Assembly: GCF_963678635.1 (NCBI RefSeq) | Contig: NW_026971739.1 | Coordinates: 64,001-119,454 of the forward strand | Origin: Symsagittifera roscoffensis | Taxonomy: Eukaryota; Xenacoelomorpha; Acoela; Convolutidae | Length of the DNA: 55,454 nt | Reading direction: 5' to 3' | Shown here: in pieces, positions 1 to 13,357 of the stretch | How the letters are laid out: each line of letters begins with the position of its first letter | Position numbering within the stretch: position 1 is the stretch's first letter | Notes under the pieces: generated by a model | What the model was told of the DNA's origin: nothing | The model's database searches: none | What the model saw: only the letters and a program-made list of their open reading frames with translations | Made by a program: the position numbers and the translations under genes

Positions 1-2076
1 TTTTCAATTCAGAGGATAATATAGAAATGGTGGAAAAATATATTTTTTTTTTTTCAAAAAGTTTATCGGGTTAGAAAAATTAACCTAGCGTTTTGATAAT
101 ACAATAAAAGAAATTTACTTCATGTCAACCAATACTTGCTTTTGTTTACCACTCCAACTTGAAATAAAACGCGTTCGCTCATCTTGTTTTCTGAGTGATT
201 TAAAAACGTGATTTTAAAGAAACAAAAGAAGAATGAGGCTAATGAAATCAAATATCGTGTTTTTAGCTGGATGAATTTTAATTAGGAAGGAAGGGAATGA
301 ATGGCTGGTTCCAACTATGTGTTTTTGTAAAATCAGGAGCTCTGTTGCCTTTGGGCCAACAAAAAAACTGTTTTGATGTGCTTTTTAACAAATCACTTCG
401 ATCAATGGGTATTAAGTTTTTGATAATCCTCTTGTTTTTTTAACTATCTCCTGCTACCAAGAAAATATCACGGTTCGTAACTCAAATTTGCTTTAGTGTA
501 AACGGAAATTACAGCCAATTTTTAATTCAGAGGTTAATATAAAAACGGTGGAAAGTTTTGTTTTCTCAAAAAATTATCGGTTTAGAAAATTTAATATAGC
601 GTTCTAATAATACAACAATAGAAACTTACATTAAATCAAAAAATAATTGCTTTTGTTTACCACTCCAACTTGAAATGAAACGTGATAAAATATTACCATT
701 ATAAAGTAAAAAAGAAGAACATTTTGAATCTTCAAATGAGAAAGGTTAAAATTATGCGAGTTTGCAAATGTTCATTTCAAATCTGCTATTTTCAACCCTA
801 GTTTGTTTTGGCTTTCTGCAACTTCTCTCCTGATACTTTGTGCAAAATTTTCCTTCATTTTTTTGTTTTTTCAATTCAACGCAACAGCTTTGAAGATCTT
901 GTTGCAACTGTTGCTTCTGGCTGTTTTTGCTTCTGGATTTTCGATAATCCTCTTGTTTTTTTTAACTATCTCCCGCTAACAAGAAAAATCATGCTTTTTC
1001 ACTCAAAGTTGCTTTAGCGTAAAGCAAATTTACAGCCAATTTTTCAATTCAGCGGATAATATAGAAGCGGAGGAAAAAAATATTTGTTTTTTTAAAAAGT
1101 TTATTGGGTTAGAAAAATAAACGTAGCGTTCTGATAATACAAAAAAAGAAACTTACTTTAAGTCAACCAATAATTGCTTTTGTTTACCACTCCAACTTGA
1201 AATAAAACGCGTTCGCTCATCTTGTTTGCTGAGTGATTTAAAAACATGATTTTAAAGAAAGAAAAGAAGAATGAAAGCTGATGAAATCAAATATCGTGTT
1301 TTTAGCTGGATGAATTTTAATTAGGAAGAAGGGGAATGAATGGCTGGTTCCAACTACGTGTTTTTGTAAAATCAGGAATTCTGTTGCCTTTGGGCCAACA
1401 AAAAAACTATTTTGGTGTGCTTTTTAACAAATCACTTCGATCAATGGGTTTTAAGTTTTTGATAATCCTCTTGTTTTTTTTTTAACTATCTCCTGCTACC
1501 AAGAAAAAATCACGGTTCGTAACTCAATGTTGCGTTAGTGTAAACGGAAATTACAGCCAACTTTTAATTCAGAGGATAATATAAAAACGGAGGAAAATTT
1601 TGTTTTCTCAAAAAAGTTATCTGTTTTGAAAATTTAATGTAGCTTTCTGATAACACAATAATAGAAACTTATATTAAGTCAACCAATAATTGCTTTTGTT
1701 TACCACTCCAACTTGAAATAAAACGTGATAAAATATTACCATTATAAAGTAATAAAGAAGAAAAATTTGAATATTCAAATGAAAAAGGTCAAATTTATGC
1801 GAGTTTGCAAATGTTCATTTCAAATCTGCTATTTTCAACCCTAGTTTGTTCTGATTTTCTGCAACTTCTCTCCAGATACTTTTGGCAAAATTTTCCTTAA
1901 ATTTTTGTTTTTTCAATTCAACGCAACAGCTTTGAAGGTCTTATTGCAGCGGTTGCTTCTGGCTGTTTTTGCTTCTGGATTTTTGATAATCCTCTTGTTT
2001 TTCTTTTAACTATCTCCAGCTAACAAGAACAATCACGCTTTGTCACTCAAAATTGCCTTAGCATAAAGCGAAATTA

Positions 2077-3066
2077 CAGCCAATTTTTCAATTTTTCAGA
2101 GGATAATATAAAAACGGAGAAAAATTTTGTTTTCTCAAAAAAATTATCGGTTTGAAAAAATTAACGTAGCGTTCTGATAAAACCAAAAAAGAAACTTACT
2201 TCAAGTCAACCAATAATTGCTTTTCTTTAACACTCCAACTTGAAATAAAACGTGATAAATTATGGCCATTAAAAAGTAATAAAGAAGAAACACTTGAATC
2301 TTCAAATGAGAAAGGTCAAAATTATGCGAGTTTGCAAATGTTCATTTCAAGTCTGCTATTTTCAACCCTAGTTTGTTCTGGTTTTCTGCAACTTCTCTCG
2401 CGATACTTTTTGCAAACTCTTCCTTAATTTTTTTCAAATCAACCCAACAGCTTTGCAGATATTCTTGCAACGGTAGCTTGGGGCTATTTTTGCTAAATTT
2501 CAGTTTTGCCCTTACATTGCGTTTGCGTCGCCCCATAGTCCCCATTTCTATAGCTCGACGACATATAAAAACAATCTTCTGACGCATTTGATGTTGTCCA
2601 AGGATATAAGTAAACATGGGATTTGACTTTTCAGATAAGAAACTGAATTCAAAATCTGAACCAAATAACTGTTTGCGTTTCTAAGAGTCGAAGTTGTACT
2701 CGTCCTTCAGTAGGACTCGCAGCGTTCGCTCAACTTATTTTCTAAACTATTTAAGAACGTGGTTTTAAAGAAAGAAAAGAAGATTGAAAACTAATTTAAG
2801 TCTAATATTGTTTTCATAGCTGGATGAATATTAATTAATAAGGAAGGGATTGAATGGCTGGTTCCAAATATTTGTTTTTCTAAAATCAGGAACTCTGTTG
2901 CTTTTGGGCCAACAACAAAACTATTTTGGTGTGCTTTTCAACAAATCACTTCGATCAATGGGTATTAATTTTTTGATAATCCTCTTGTTTTTCTTTTAAC
3001 TATCTCCCGCTAACAAGAAAAATCACGCTTTGTCACTCAAAATTGCCTTAGCGTAAAGCGAATTTA
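2077..3066. repeat. C-type satellite unit with intact minus-strand reading frame
   Basis: This 990-bp unit has the 91-codon minus-strand frame (2342-2617) uninterrupted. The stretch from about 2,050 to 2,632 is almost identical to 13,331-13,913, far closer than to neighbouring units. The unit also holds the small hairpin GTCCT-TCAGT-AGGAC near 2702-2716, which recurs in most other C units. Confidence 0.8.
2342..2617 (-). pseudogene. Repeat-borne 91-codon reading frame, unknown product
   Basis: The predicted 91-residue product opens MFTYILGQHQMRQKIVF, has a basic patch GRRKRNVRAKLK near residues 29-40, and ends with a lysine/glutamate-rich, possibly helical stretch (EEFAKSIAREVAENQNK). No family is recognised, and no signal peptide or membrane segment is obvious. 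It lies wholly inside a C unit. Without the initiator requirement the frame extends about 25 codons upstream, to a TAG. It matches the terminal part of the product at 13623-14087 with one residue changed (KFSKN against KLSKN). Four of seven C units have the frame broken by one shared deletion, so it is more likely a coding relic carried by a satellite than a working gene. The basic patch could be nuclear-targeting or nucleic-acid-binding, but that is guesswork. Confidence 0.3.
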
Positions 3067-3590
3067 CAGCCAATTTTTCAATTCAGAGGATAATATAGAA
3101 ACGGAGGAAAAAAATTTTTGTTTTTTTTTCAAAAAGTTTATCGGGGTAGAAAAATTAACGTAGCGTTCTGATAATACAATAAAAGAAACTTATTTTAAGT
3201 CAACCAATAATTGCTTTTACTTACCACTCCAACTTGAAATAAAACGCGTTCGCTCATCTTGTTTTCTGAGTGATTTAAAAACATGATTTTAGAGAAAGAA
3301 AAGACGAATGAAATCTGATGAAATCAAATATCGTGTTTTTAGCTGGATGAATTTTAATTAGGAAGGAAGGGAATGAATGGCTGGTTCCAACTATGTGTTT
3401 TTGTAAAATCAGGAATTCTGTTGCCTTTGGGCCAACAAAAAAACTATTTTGGTGTGCTTTTTAACAAATCACTTCGATCAAGGGGTAATAAGTTTTTGAT
3501 AATCCTCTTGTTTTTCTTTTAACTATCTCCTGCTACCATGAAATTATCCCGGTTCGTAACTCAAAGTTGCGTTAATGTAAACGGAAATTA

Positions 3591-4577
3591 CAGCCAATTT
3601 TTAACTCAGGGGATAATATAAAAACGGAGGAAAATTTTGCTTACTCAAAAAAGCTATCGGTTTAGAAAATTAATGTAGCGTTCTGATAATACAATAATAG
3701 AAACTTACATTAAGTCAACCAATAATTGCTTTTGTTTACCACTCCAACTTGAAATAGAACCTGATAAAATATTACCATTATAAAGTAATAAAGAAGAAAA
3801 ATTTGAATCTTCAAATGACAACGGTCAAAATTATGCGAGTTTGCAAATGTTCATTTCAAATCTGCTATTTTCAACCCTAGTTTGTTTTGGCTTTCTGCAA
3901 CATCTCTCCAGATACTTTTTGCAAAATTTCCTTAAGTTTTTTTTTTCATTTCAACTCAACATCTTTGATGATCTTGTTGCAACTGTTGCTTCTGGCTGTT
4001 TTTGCTCAATTTCAGTTTTGCCCTTAAATTGCGTTTGCGTAGCCCCATACTCCTCATTTTTGTAGCTTGTCGACATAAAAAAACAATCTTCTGGCGTAAT
4101 TGATGTTGCCCAAGGATATAAGTAAATATGGGATTCGACTTTTCAGATAAGAAACTGAATTCAATATCTGAACCAAATAACTGTTTGCGTTTCTAACAGT
4201 CGAAGTTGTACTCGTCCTTCAGTAGGACTCGCAGCGTTCGCTCAACTTATTTTCTAAACTATTTAAGAACGTGGTTTTAAAGAAAGAAAAAAAGATTGAA
4301 AACTAATTTAAGTCTAATATTTTTTTCATAGCTGGATGAATATTAATTAATAAGGAAGGGATTGAAATGTCTGGTTCCAAATATTTGTTTTTGTAAAATC
4401 AGGAGCTCTGTTGCCTTTGGGCCAACAAAAAAAGCTATTTTGGTGTGCTTTTTAACAAATCACTTCGATCAATGGGTATTAAGTTTTTAATAATCCTCTT
4501 GTTTTTTTAACTATCTCTGCTACCAAGAAAATATCACGGTTCGTAACTCAAAGTTGCTTTTGTGTAAACGGAAATTA
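3591..4577. repeat. C-type satellite unit, reading frame broken
   Basis: Compared with the unit at 2077, the coding-like part has lost one base near 3,925 (GAAATTTTGC where the intact unit has GAAGAGTTTGC). This shifts the minus-strand frame. Confidence 0.75.
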
Positions 4578-5622
4578 CAGCCAATTTTTAATTCAGAGGT
4601 TAATATAAAAACGGTGGAAAGTTTTGTTTTCTCAAAAAGTTATCACTTTAGAAAATTTAATGTAGCTTACTGATAATACAATAATAGAAACTTACATTAA
4701 GTCAACCAATAATTGCTTTTGTTTACCACTCCAACTTGAAATAAAACGTGATAAAATATTACCATTATAAAGTAAAAAAGAAGAAAAATTTGAATCTTCA
4801 AATGAGAAAGGTCAAAATTATGCGAGTTTGCAAATGTTCATTTCAAATCTGCTATTTTCAACCCTAGTTTGTTTTGGCTTTCTGCAACTTCTCTCCAGAT
4901 ACTTTGTGCAAAATTTTCCTTATTTTTTAGTTTTTTCAATTCAACGCAACAGCTTGGAAGATCTTGTTGCAACTGTTGCTTTTGGCTGTTTTTGCTCCTG
5001 GATTTTTGATAATCCTCTTGTTTTTTTTAACTATCTCCCGCTAACAAGAAAAATCATGCTTTTTCACTCAAAGTTGCTTTAGCGAAAAGCAAATTTACAG
5101 CCAATTTTTCAATTCAGCGGATAATATAGAAACGGAGGAAAAAAATATTAGTTTTTTTTTAAAAAAGTTTATTGGGTTAGAAAAATAAACGTAGCGTTCT
5201 GATAATACAAAAAAAGAAACTTACTTTAAGTCAACCAATAATTGCTTTTGTTTACTACTCCAACTTGAAATAAAACGCGTTCGCTCATCTTGTTTTCTGA
5301 GTGATTTAAAAACATGATTTTAAAGAAAGAAAAGAAGAATGAAAGCTGATGAAATCAAATATCGTGTTTTTAGCTGGATGAATTTTAATTAGGAAGGAAG
5401 GGAATGAATGGCTGGTTCCAACTATGTGTTTTTGTAAAATCAGGAAATCTGTTGCCTTTTGGGCCAACAAAAAAACTATTTTGATGTGGTTTTTAACAAA
5501 TCACTTCGATCAATGGGTTTTAAGTTTTTGATAATCCTCTTGTTTTTCTTTTAACTATCTCCTGCTACCAAGAAAAAATCACGGTTCGTAACTCAAAGTT
5601 GCGTTAGTGTAAACGGAAATTA

Positions 5623-6610
5623 CAGCCAACTTTTAATTCAGAGGATAATATAAAAACGGAGGAAAATTTTGTTTTCTCAAAAAAATTATCGGTTTAGAAA
5701 ATTTAATGTAGCCTTCTGATAACACAATAATAGAAACTTACATTAAGTCAACCAATAATTGCTTTTGTTTACCACTCCAACTTGAAATAGAACGTGATAA
5801 AATATTACCATTATAAAGTAATAAAGAACAAAAATTTGAATCTTCAAATGAGAAAGGTCAAAATTATGCAAGTTTGCAAATGTTCATTTCAAATCTGCTA
5901 TTTTCAACCCTAGTTTGTTTTGGTTTTCTGCAACTTATCTCCAGATACTTCTTGCAAAATTTCCTTCAGTTTTTTTTTCATTTCAACCCAACAGCTTTGA
6001 TGATCTTGTTGCTACTATTGCTTCTGACTTTTTTAAATCAATTTCAGTTTTGCCCTTAAATTGCGTTTGCGTCGCCCCATACTCCTCACTTTTGTAGCTT
6101 GTCGACATATAAAAACAATCTTCTGGCGTAATTGATGTTGCTCAAGGATATAAGTAAATATGGGATTTGACTTTTCAGATAAGAAACTGAATTCAAAATC
6201 TGAACCAAATAACTGTTTGCTTTTCTAAGAGTCGAAATTGTACTCGTCCTTCAGTAGGACTCGCAGCGTTCGCTCAACTTATTTTCTAAACTATTTAAGA
6301 ACGTGGTTTTAAAGAAAGAAAAGAAGATTGAAAACTAATTTAAGTCTAATATTGTTTTCATAGCTGGATGAATATTAATTAATAAGGAAGGGATTGAATG
6401 ACTGGTTCCAAATATTTGTTTTTGTAAAATCAGGAACTCTGTTGCTTTTGGGCCAACAACAAAACTATTTTGGTGTGCTTTTTAACAAATCACTTCGATC
6501 AATGGGTATTAATTTTTTGATAATCCTCTTGTTTTTCTTTTAACTATCTCCCGCTAACAAGAAAAATCACGCTTTGTCACTCAAAATTGCCTTAGCGTAA
6601 AGCAAATTTA
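5623..6610. repeat. C-type satellite unit, reading frame broken
   Basis: It carries the same one-base deletion as the unit at 3591 and has extra changes near 6,030, where CTGACTTTTTT replaces the usual CTGGCTGTTTTTGC. The minus-strand frame is not open. Confidence 0.75.
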
Positions 6611-7133
6611 CAGCCAATTTTTCAATTCAGAGCATAATATAGAAACGGAGGAAACAAAAAATTGTTTTTTTTTCAAAAATTTTATCGGGGTAGAAAAATA
6701 AACGTAGCGTTCTGATAATACAATAAAAGAAACTTACTTTAAGTCAACCAATAATTGCTTTTACTTACCACTCCAGCTTGAAATAAAACGCGTTCGCTCA
6801 TCTTGTTTTCTGAGTGATTTAAAAACAGGATTTTAAAGAAAGAAAAGAAGAATGAAATCTGATGAAATCAAATATTGTGTTTTTAGCTGGATGAATTTTA
6901 ATTAGGAAGGAAGGGAATGAATGGCTGGTTCCAACTATGTGTTTTTGTGAAATCAGGAATTCTGTTGCCTTTGGGCCAACAAAAAAACTATTTTGGTGTG
7001 CTTTTTAACAAATCACTTCGATCAAAGGGTATTAAGTTTTTGATAAAGCTCTTGTTTTTTTTTAACTATCTCCTGCTACCAAGAAATTATCACGGATCGT
7101 AACTCAAAGTTGCGTTAGTGTAAACGGAAATTA

Positions 7134-9166
7134 CAGCCAATTTTTAATTCAGAGGATAATATAAAAACGGAGGAAAATTTTGTTTTCTCAAAAAAGTTAT
7201 CGGTTTAGAAAATTTAATTTAGCGTTCTGATAATACAATAATAGAAACTTACATTTAGTCAACCAACAATTGCTTTTGCTTACCACTCCAACTTGATATA
7301 AAACGTGATAAATTATTATCATTATAAAGTAATAAAGAAGAAAAAATTGAATCTTCAAAGAGAAAGGTCAAAATTATGCGAGTTTGCAAATGTTCATTTC
7401 AAATCTGCTATTTTCAACCCTAGTTTGTTTTGGCTTTCTGCAACATCTCTCCAGATACTTTTTGCAAAATTTCCCTAAGATTTTTTTTTTCATTTCAACT
7501 CAACAGCTTTGATGATCTTGTTGCAACTGTTGCTTCTGGCTGTTTTTGCTCAATTTCAGTTTTGCCCTTAAATTGCGTTTGCGTCGCCCCATACTCCTCA
7601 TTTTTGTAGCTTGTCGACATATAAAAACAATCTTCTGGCGTAATTGATGTTGCCCAAGGATGTAAGTAAATATGGGATTTGACGTTTCAGATAAGAAACT
7701 GAATTCAATATCTGAACCAAATAACTGTTTGCGTTTCTAAGAGTCGAAGTTGTTTTCGCTCTTCAGTAGGACTCGCAGCGTTCGCTCAACTTATTTTCTA
7801 AACTATTTAAAAACGTGGTTTTAAAGAAAGAAAAGAAGATTGAAAACTAATTTAAGTCTAATATTGTTTTCAAAGCTGGATGAATATTAATTAATAAGGA
7901 AGGGATTGAATGTCTGGTTCCAAATATTTGTTTTTGTAAAATCAGGAACTCTGTTGTCCTTGGGTCAACAACAAAACTATTTTGGTGTGCTTTTTAACAC
8001 ATCACTTCGATCAATGGGTATTAAGTTTTCGATAATCCTCTTCTTTTTCTTTTAACTATCTCCTGCTACCAAGAAATTATCACGGTTCGTAACTCAAAGT
8101 TGCGTTAATGTAAACGGAAATTACAGCCAATTTTTAATTCAGAGAATAATATAAAAACGGAGGAAAATTTTGTTTTCTCAAAAAGTTATCGGTTTGGAAA
8201 ATTTAATGTAGCGTTCTGATAATACAATAATAGAAACTTACATTAAGTCAACCAATAATTGCTTTTGTTTAACACTCCAACTTGAAATAAAACGTGATAA
8301 AATATTACCATTATAAAGTAATAAAGAAGAAAAATTTGAATATTCAAATGAAAAAGGTCAAATTTATGCGAGTTTGCAAATGTTCATTTCAAATCTGCTA
8401 TTTTCAACCCTAGTTTGTTCTGGTTTTCTGCAACTTCTCTCCAGATACTTTTGGCAAAATTTTCCTTAAATTTTTGTTTTTTCAATTCAACGCAACAGCT
8501 TTGAAGGTCTTATTGCAACGATTGCTTCTGGCTGTTTTTGCTTCTGGATTTTTGATAATCCTCTTGTTTTTCTTTTAACTATCTCCAGCTAACAAGAACA
8601 ATCACGCTTTGTCACTCAAAATTGCCTTAGTGTAAAGCGAATTTACAGCCAATTTTTCAATTCAGAGGATAATATAGAAACGGAGGAAAAAATTATTTGT
8701 TTTTTCAAAAATTTTATTGGGTTAGAAAAATTAACATAGCGTTCTGATAATACAATAAAAAAAACTTACACTAAGTCAACCAATAATTGCTTTTGTTTAC
8801 CACTCCAACTTGAAATCAAACGCGTTCGCTCATCTTGTTTTCTGAATGATTTAAAAACGTGATTTTAAAGAAAGAAAAGAAGAATGAAAGCTAATGAAAT
8901 CAAATATCGTGTTTTAGCTGGATGAATTTTTAATTAGGAAGGAAGGGAATGAATGGCTGGTTCCAACTATGTGTTTTTGTGAAATCAGGAACTCTGTTGC
9001 CTTTGGGCCAACAAAAAAACTTTTTTGGTGTGCTTTTTAACAAATCACTTCGATCAATGGGTATTAAGTTTTTGATAATCCTCTTGTTTTTCTTTTAACT
9101 ATCTCCTGCTACCAAGAAAATATCACGGTTCGTAACTCAAAGTTGCCTTAGTGTAAACGGAAATTA
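7134..9166. repeat. C-B-A higher-order unit, copy 1 of a 2,034-bp tandem duplication
   Basis: Landmarks across this block recur 2,034 bp downstream: ACAATCTTCT at 7627 and 9661, TTCTTTTTCT at 8041 and 10075, AGAATGAAAGC at 8881 and 10915. The best-matching stretch starts near 7,439, because upstream bases differ (GGCTTTCTGC against GGTTTTCTGC). The C part (7134-8123) carries the frame-breaking deletion. Confidence 0.9.
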
Positions 9167-11200
9167 CAGCCAATTTTTAATTCAGAGGATAATATAAAAA
9201 CGGAGGAAAATTTTGTTTTCTCAAAAAACTTATCGGTTTAGAAAATTTAATTTAGCGTTCTGATAATACAATAATAGAAACTTACATTAAGTCAACCAAT
9301 AATTGCTTTTGCTTACCACTCCAACTTGATATAAAACGTGATAAAATATTATCATTATAAAGTAATAAAGAAAAAAAAATTGAATCTTCAAATGAGAAAG
9401 GTCAAAATTATGCGAGTTTGCAAATGTTCATTTCAAATCTGCTATTTTCAACCCTAGTTTGTTCTGGTTTTCTGCAACATCTCTCCAGATACTTTTTGCA
9501 AAATTTCCCTAAGATTTTTTTTTTCATTTCAACTCAACAGCTTTGATGATCTTGTTGCAACTGTTGCTTCTGGCTGTTTTTGCTCAATTTCAGTTTTGCC
9601 CTTAAATTGCGTTTGCGTCGCCCCATACTCCTCATTTTTGTAGCTTGTCGACATATAAAAACAATCTTCTGGCGTAATTGATGTTGCCCAAGGATGTAAG
9701 TAAATATGGGATTTGACGTTTCAGATAAGAAACTGAATTCAATATCTGAACCAAATAACTGTTTGCGTTTCTAAGAGTCGAAGTTGTTTTCGCTCTTCAG
9801 TAGGACTCGCAGCGTTCGCTCAACTTATTTTCTAAACTATTTAAAAACGTGGTTTTAAAGAAAGAAAAGAAGATTGAAAACTAATTTAAGTCTAATATTG
9901 TTTTCAAAGCTGGATGAATATTAATTAATAAGGAAGGGATTGAATGTCTGGTTCCAAATATTTGTTTTTGTAAAATCAGGAACTCTGTTGTCCTTGGGTC
10001 AACAACAAAACTATTTTGGTGTGCTTTTTAACACATCACTTCGATCAATGGGTATTAAGTTTTCGATAATCCTCTTCTTTTTCTTTTAACTATCTCCTGC
10101 TACCAAGAAATTATCACGGTTCGTAACTCAAAGTTGCGTTAATGTAAACGGAAATTACAGCCAATTTTTAATTCAGAGAATAATATAAAAACGGAGGAAA
10201 ATTTTGTTTTCTCAAAAAGTTATCGGTTTGGAAAATTTAATGTAGCGTTCTGATAATACAATAATAGAAACTTACATTAAGTCAACCAATAATTGCTTTT
10301 GTTTAACACTCCAACTTGAAATAAAACGTGATAAAATATTACCATTATAAAGTAATAAAGAAGAAAAATTTGAATATTCAAATGAAAAAGGTCAAATTTA
10401 TGCGAGTTTGCAAATGTTCATTTCAAATCTGCTATTTTCAACCCTAGTTTGTTCTGGTTTTCTGCAACTTCTCTCCAGATACTTTTGGCAAAATTTTCCT
10501 TAAATTTTTGTTTTTTCAATTCAACGCAACAGCTTTGAAGGTCTTATTGCAACGATTGCTTCTGGCTGTTTTTGCTTCTGGATTTTTGATAATCCTCTTG
10601 TTTTTCTTTTAACTATCTCCAGCTAACAAGAACAATCACGCTTTGTCACTCAAAATTGCCTTAGTGTAAAGCGAATTTACAGCCAATTTTTCAATTCAGA
10701 GGATAATATAGAAACGGAGGAAAAAATTATTTGTTTTTTCAAAAATTTTATTGGGTTAGAAAAATTAACATAGCGTTCTGATAATACAATAAAAAAAACT
10801 TACACTAAGTCAACCAATAATTGCTTTTGTTTACCACTCCAACTTGAAATCAAACGCGTTCGCTCATCTTGTTTTCTGAATGATTTAAAAACGTGATTTT
10901 AAAGAAAGAAAAGAAGAATGAAAGCTAATGAAATCAAATATCGTGTTTTAGCTGGATGAATTTTTAATTAGGAAGGAAGGGAATGAATGGCTGGTTCCAA
11001 CTATGTGTTTTTGTGAAATCAGGAACTCTGTTGCCTTTGGGCCAACAAAAAAACTTTTTTGGTGTGCTTTTTAACAAATCACTTCGATCAATGGGTATTA
11101 AGTTTTTGATAATCCTCTTGTTTTTCTTTTAACTATCTCCTGCTACCAAGAAAATATCACGGTTCGTAACTCAAAGTTGCCTTAGTGTAAACGGAAATTA
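9167..11200. repeat. C-B-A higher-order unit, copy 2 of the 2,034-bp tandem duplication
   Basis: By eye this is nearly identical to 7,134-9,166, including private variants such as AGGATGTAAG and GAATATTCAAATG. The match ends near 11,506, where the next C unit reads CAACTTCTCTCAAG instead of CAACATCTCTCCAG. Recent unequal crossing-over between C units is the simplest explanation. Confidence 0.9.
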
Positions 11201-12212
11201 CAGCCAATTTTTAATTCAGAGGATAATATAAAAACGGAGGAAAATTTTGTTTTCTCAAAAAACTTATCGGTTTAGAAAATTTAATTTAGCGTTCTGATAA
11301 TACAATAATAGAAACTTACATTAAGTCAACCAATAATTGCTTTTGCTTACCACTCCAACTTGATATAAAACGTGATAAAATATTATCATTATAAAGTAAT
11401 AAAGAAAAAAAAATTGAATCTTCAAATGAGAAAGGTCAAAATTATGCGAGTTTGCAAATGTTCATTTCAAATCTGCTATTTTCAACCCTAGTTTGTTCTG
11501 GTTTTCTGCAACTTCTCTCAAGATACTTTTTGCAAAATGTTCCTTAAATTTTTGTTTTTTCAATTCAACGCAACAGATTTGAAGATCTTGTTGCAAAAAT
11601 TGCTTCTGGCTGTTTTTGCTCAATTTCAATTTTGCCCTTAAATTGCGTTTGTGTTGCCCCATACTCCCCATTTCTGTAGCTTGTCGACACTTAAAAACAA
11701 TCGTCTGACGTATTTGATGTTGCCCAAGGATATAAGTAAATATGGGATTTGACTTTTCAAATAATAAAATGAAAACAAAATCTGAACCAAATAAGTGTTT
11801 GCGTTTCTAAGAGTCGAAGTTGTACTCGTCTTTCAGTAGGACTCGCAGCGTTCGCTACGAATTATTCGCGTTCACTCATCTCACTTTCTAAACTATTTAA
11901 GAACGTGGTTTTAAAGAAAGAAAAGAAGATTGAAAACTAATGCAATTCTAACATTATTTTATAGCTGGTTGAATATTAAATAGTAAGGAAGGGATTGAAT
12001 GGCTGGTTCCAAAGGTGTGTTTTTGTAAAATCAGGAACTCTGTTGCCTTTGGGCCAACAACAAAACTATTTTGGTGTGCTTTTTAACAAATCACTTCGAT
12101 CAATGGGTATTAAGTTTTTGATAATCTTCTTGTTTTTATTTTAACTATCTCCTGCTACCAAGTAAACATCACGGTTCGTAACTTAAAGTTGCCTTAGCGT
12201 AAACGGAAATTA
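11201..12212. repeat. C-type satellite unit with partly intact minus-strand frame
   Basis: It retains the base lost in four sibling units, so the frame is open at 11462-11671. It has its own variants, including an insertion near 11,855 (GCTACGAATTATTCGCG) that recurs in the following A' unit near 12,483. Confidence 0.75.
11462..11671 (-). pseudogene. Repeat-borne reading frame, diverged 69-codon copy
   Basis: This is a shorter relative of the frame at 2342-2617. It starts at an internal Met just before the basic region (MGSMGQHKRNLRAKLK) and shares the end REVAENQNKLGLKIADLK exactly. The middle is diverged, with QKQFLQQDLQICCVELKK replacing PKLPLQEYLQSCWVDLKK, including two extra residues near KKQKFKEH. 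Conservation of the carboxy-terminal 18 residues next to a freely changing middle is notable. Upstream, the segment matching MFTYILGQ is still recognisable in DNA but is interrupted on this strand. Product and function are unknown. Confidence 0.25.
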
Positions 12213-12839
12213 CAGCCAGTTTTTTCATTCAGAGGATAATATAGAAACAGAGGAAAAAAACATTTTTTTTTTCAAAAAAGGTTATGGTTTAGAAAAATTA
12301 CGTAGCGTTCTGATAATACAATAAAAGAAACTTACTTCAAGTGAACCAATAAATGCTTTTGCTTACAACTCCAGCTTAAAATAAAACGCGATCGCTCATC
12401 TTGTTTTCTGAGTGATTTAAAAACGTGATTTTAACGAAAGAAAAGAAGTTGTACTCGTCTTTCAGTAGGACTCGCAGCGTTTGCTACGAATTATTCGCGT
12501 TCGCTCATCTTACTTTCTAAACTTTTTAAGAACGTGGTTTTAAAGAAATAAAAGAAGATTGAAAACTAATTCAATTCTAACATTATTTTATAGCTGGTTG
12601 AATATTAAATAGTAAGGAAGGGATTGAATGGCTGGTTCCAAATGTGTGTTTTGGTAAAATCAGGAACTCTGTTGCCTTTGGGCCAACAACAAATATTTTG
12701 ATGTGCTTTTTAACAAATCACTTCGATCAATGGGTATTAGGTTTTTGATAATCTTCTTGTTTTTATTTTAACTATCTCCTACTACCAAGTAAACATCACG
12801 GTTCGTAACTTAAAGTTGCCTTAGCGTAAACGGAAATTA
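12213..12839. repeat. A' hybrid satellite unit of about 627 bp
   Basis: This begins as an A unit. Near 12,447 it jumps into the C-type segment GTTGTACTCGTCTTTCAG, then runs again through GCTGGTTCCAA at 12,627. It is about 110 bp longer than a normal A unit and looks like an unequal-exchange junction between A and C units. Confidence 0.7.
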
Positions 12840-13357
12840 CAGCCAGTTTTTTCATTCAGAGGATAATATAGAAACGGAGGAAAAAAACATTTTTTTTTTC
12901 AAAAAAGGTTATGGTTTAGAAAAATTACGTAGCGTTCTGATAATACAATAAAAGAAACTTACTTCAAGTGAACCAATAAATGCTTTTGTTTAACACTCCA
13001 ACTTGAAATAAAACGCGATCGCTCATCTTGTTTTCTGAGTGATTTAAAAACGTGATTTTAACGAAAGAAAAGAAGAATGAAAGCTAATGAAATCAAATAT
13101 CGTATTTTTAACTGGATGAAAATTAATTAATAAGGAAGGGATTGAATGGCTGGTTCCAATTATTTGTTTTTGTGAAATCAGGAACTCTGTTGCTTTTGGG
13201 CCAACAACAAAACTATTTTGGTGTGCTTTTTAACAAATCACTTCGATCAATGTGTATTAACTTTAGATAATCCTCTTGTTTTTCTATTAGCTATCTCCCG
13301 CTAACCAGAAAAATCACGCTTTGTCACTCAAATTTGCCTTAGCATAAAGCGAAATTA

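Noticed and set aside
2690-2760. RNA polymerase III B-box-like word GTTCGCTC in satellite units, suggesting a SINE or tRNA relic
   Set aside because: The consensus A is missing, no A-box lies at the right distance, and no cloverleaf can be drawn.
808-7102. Plus-strand frames of 60-84 codons in the left satellite
   Set aside because: They vary from unit to unit through single-base changes, start at arbitrary ATGs (for example in CAAATGTTCATTTC), and have AT-driven Phe/Leu-rich composition.
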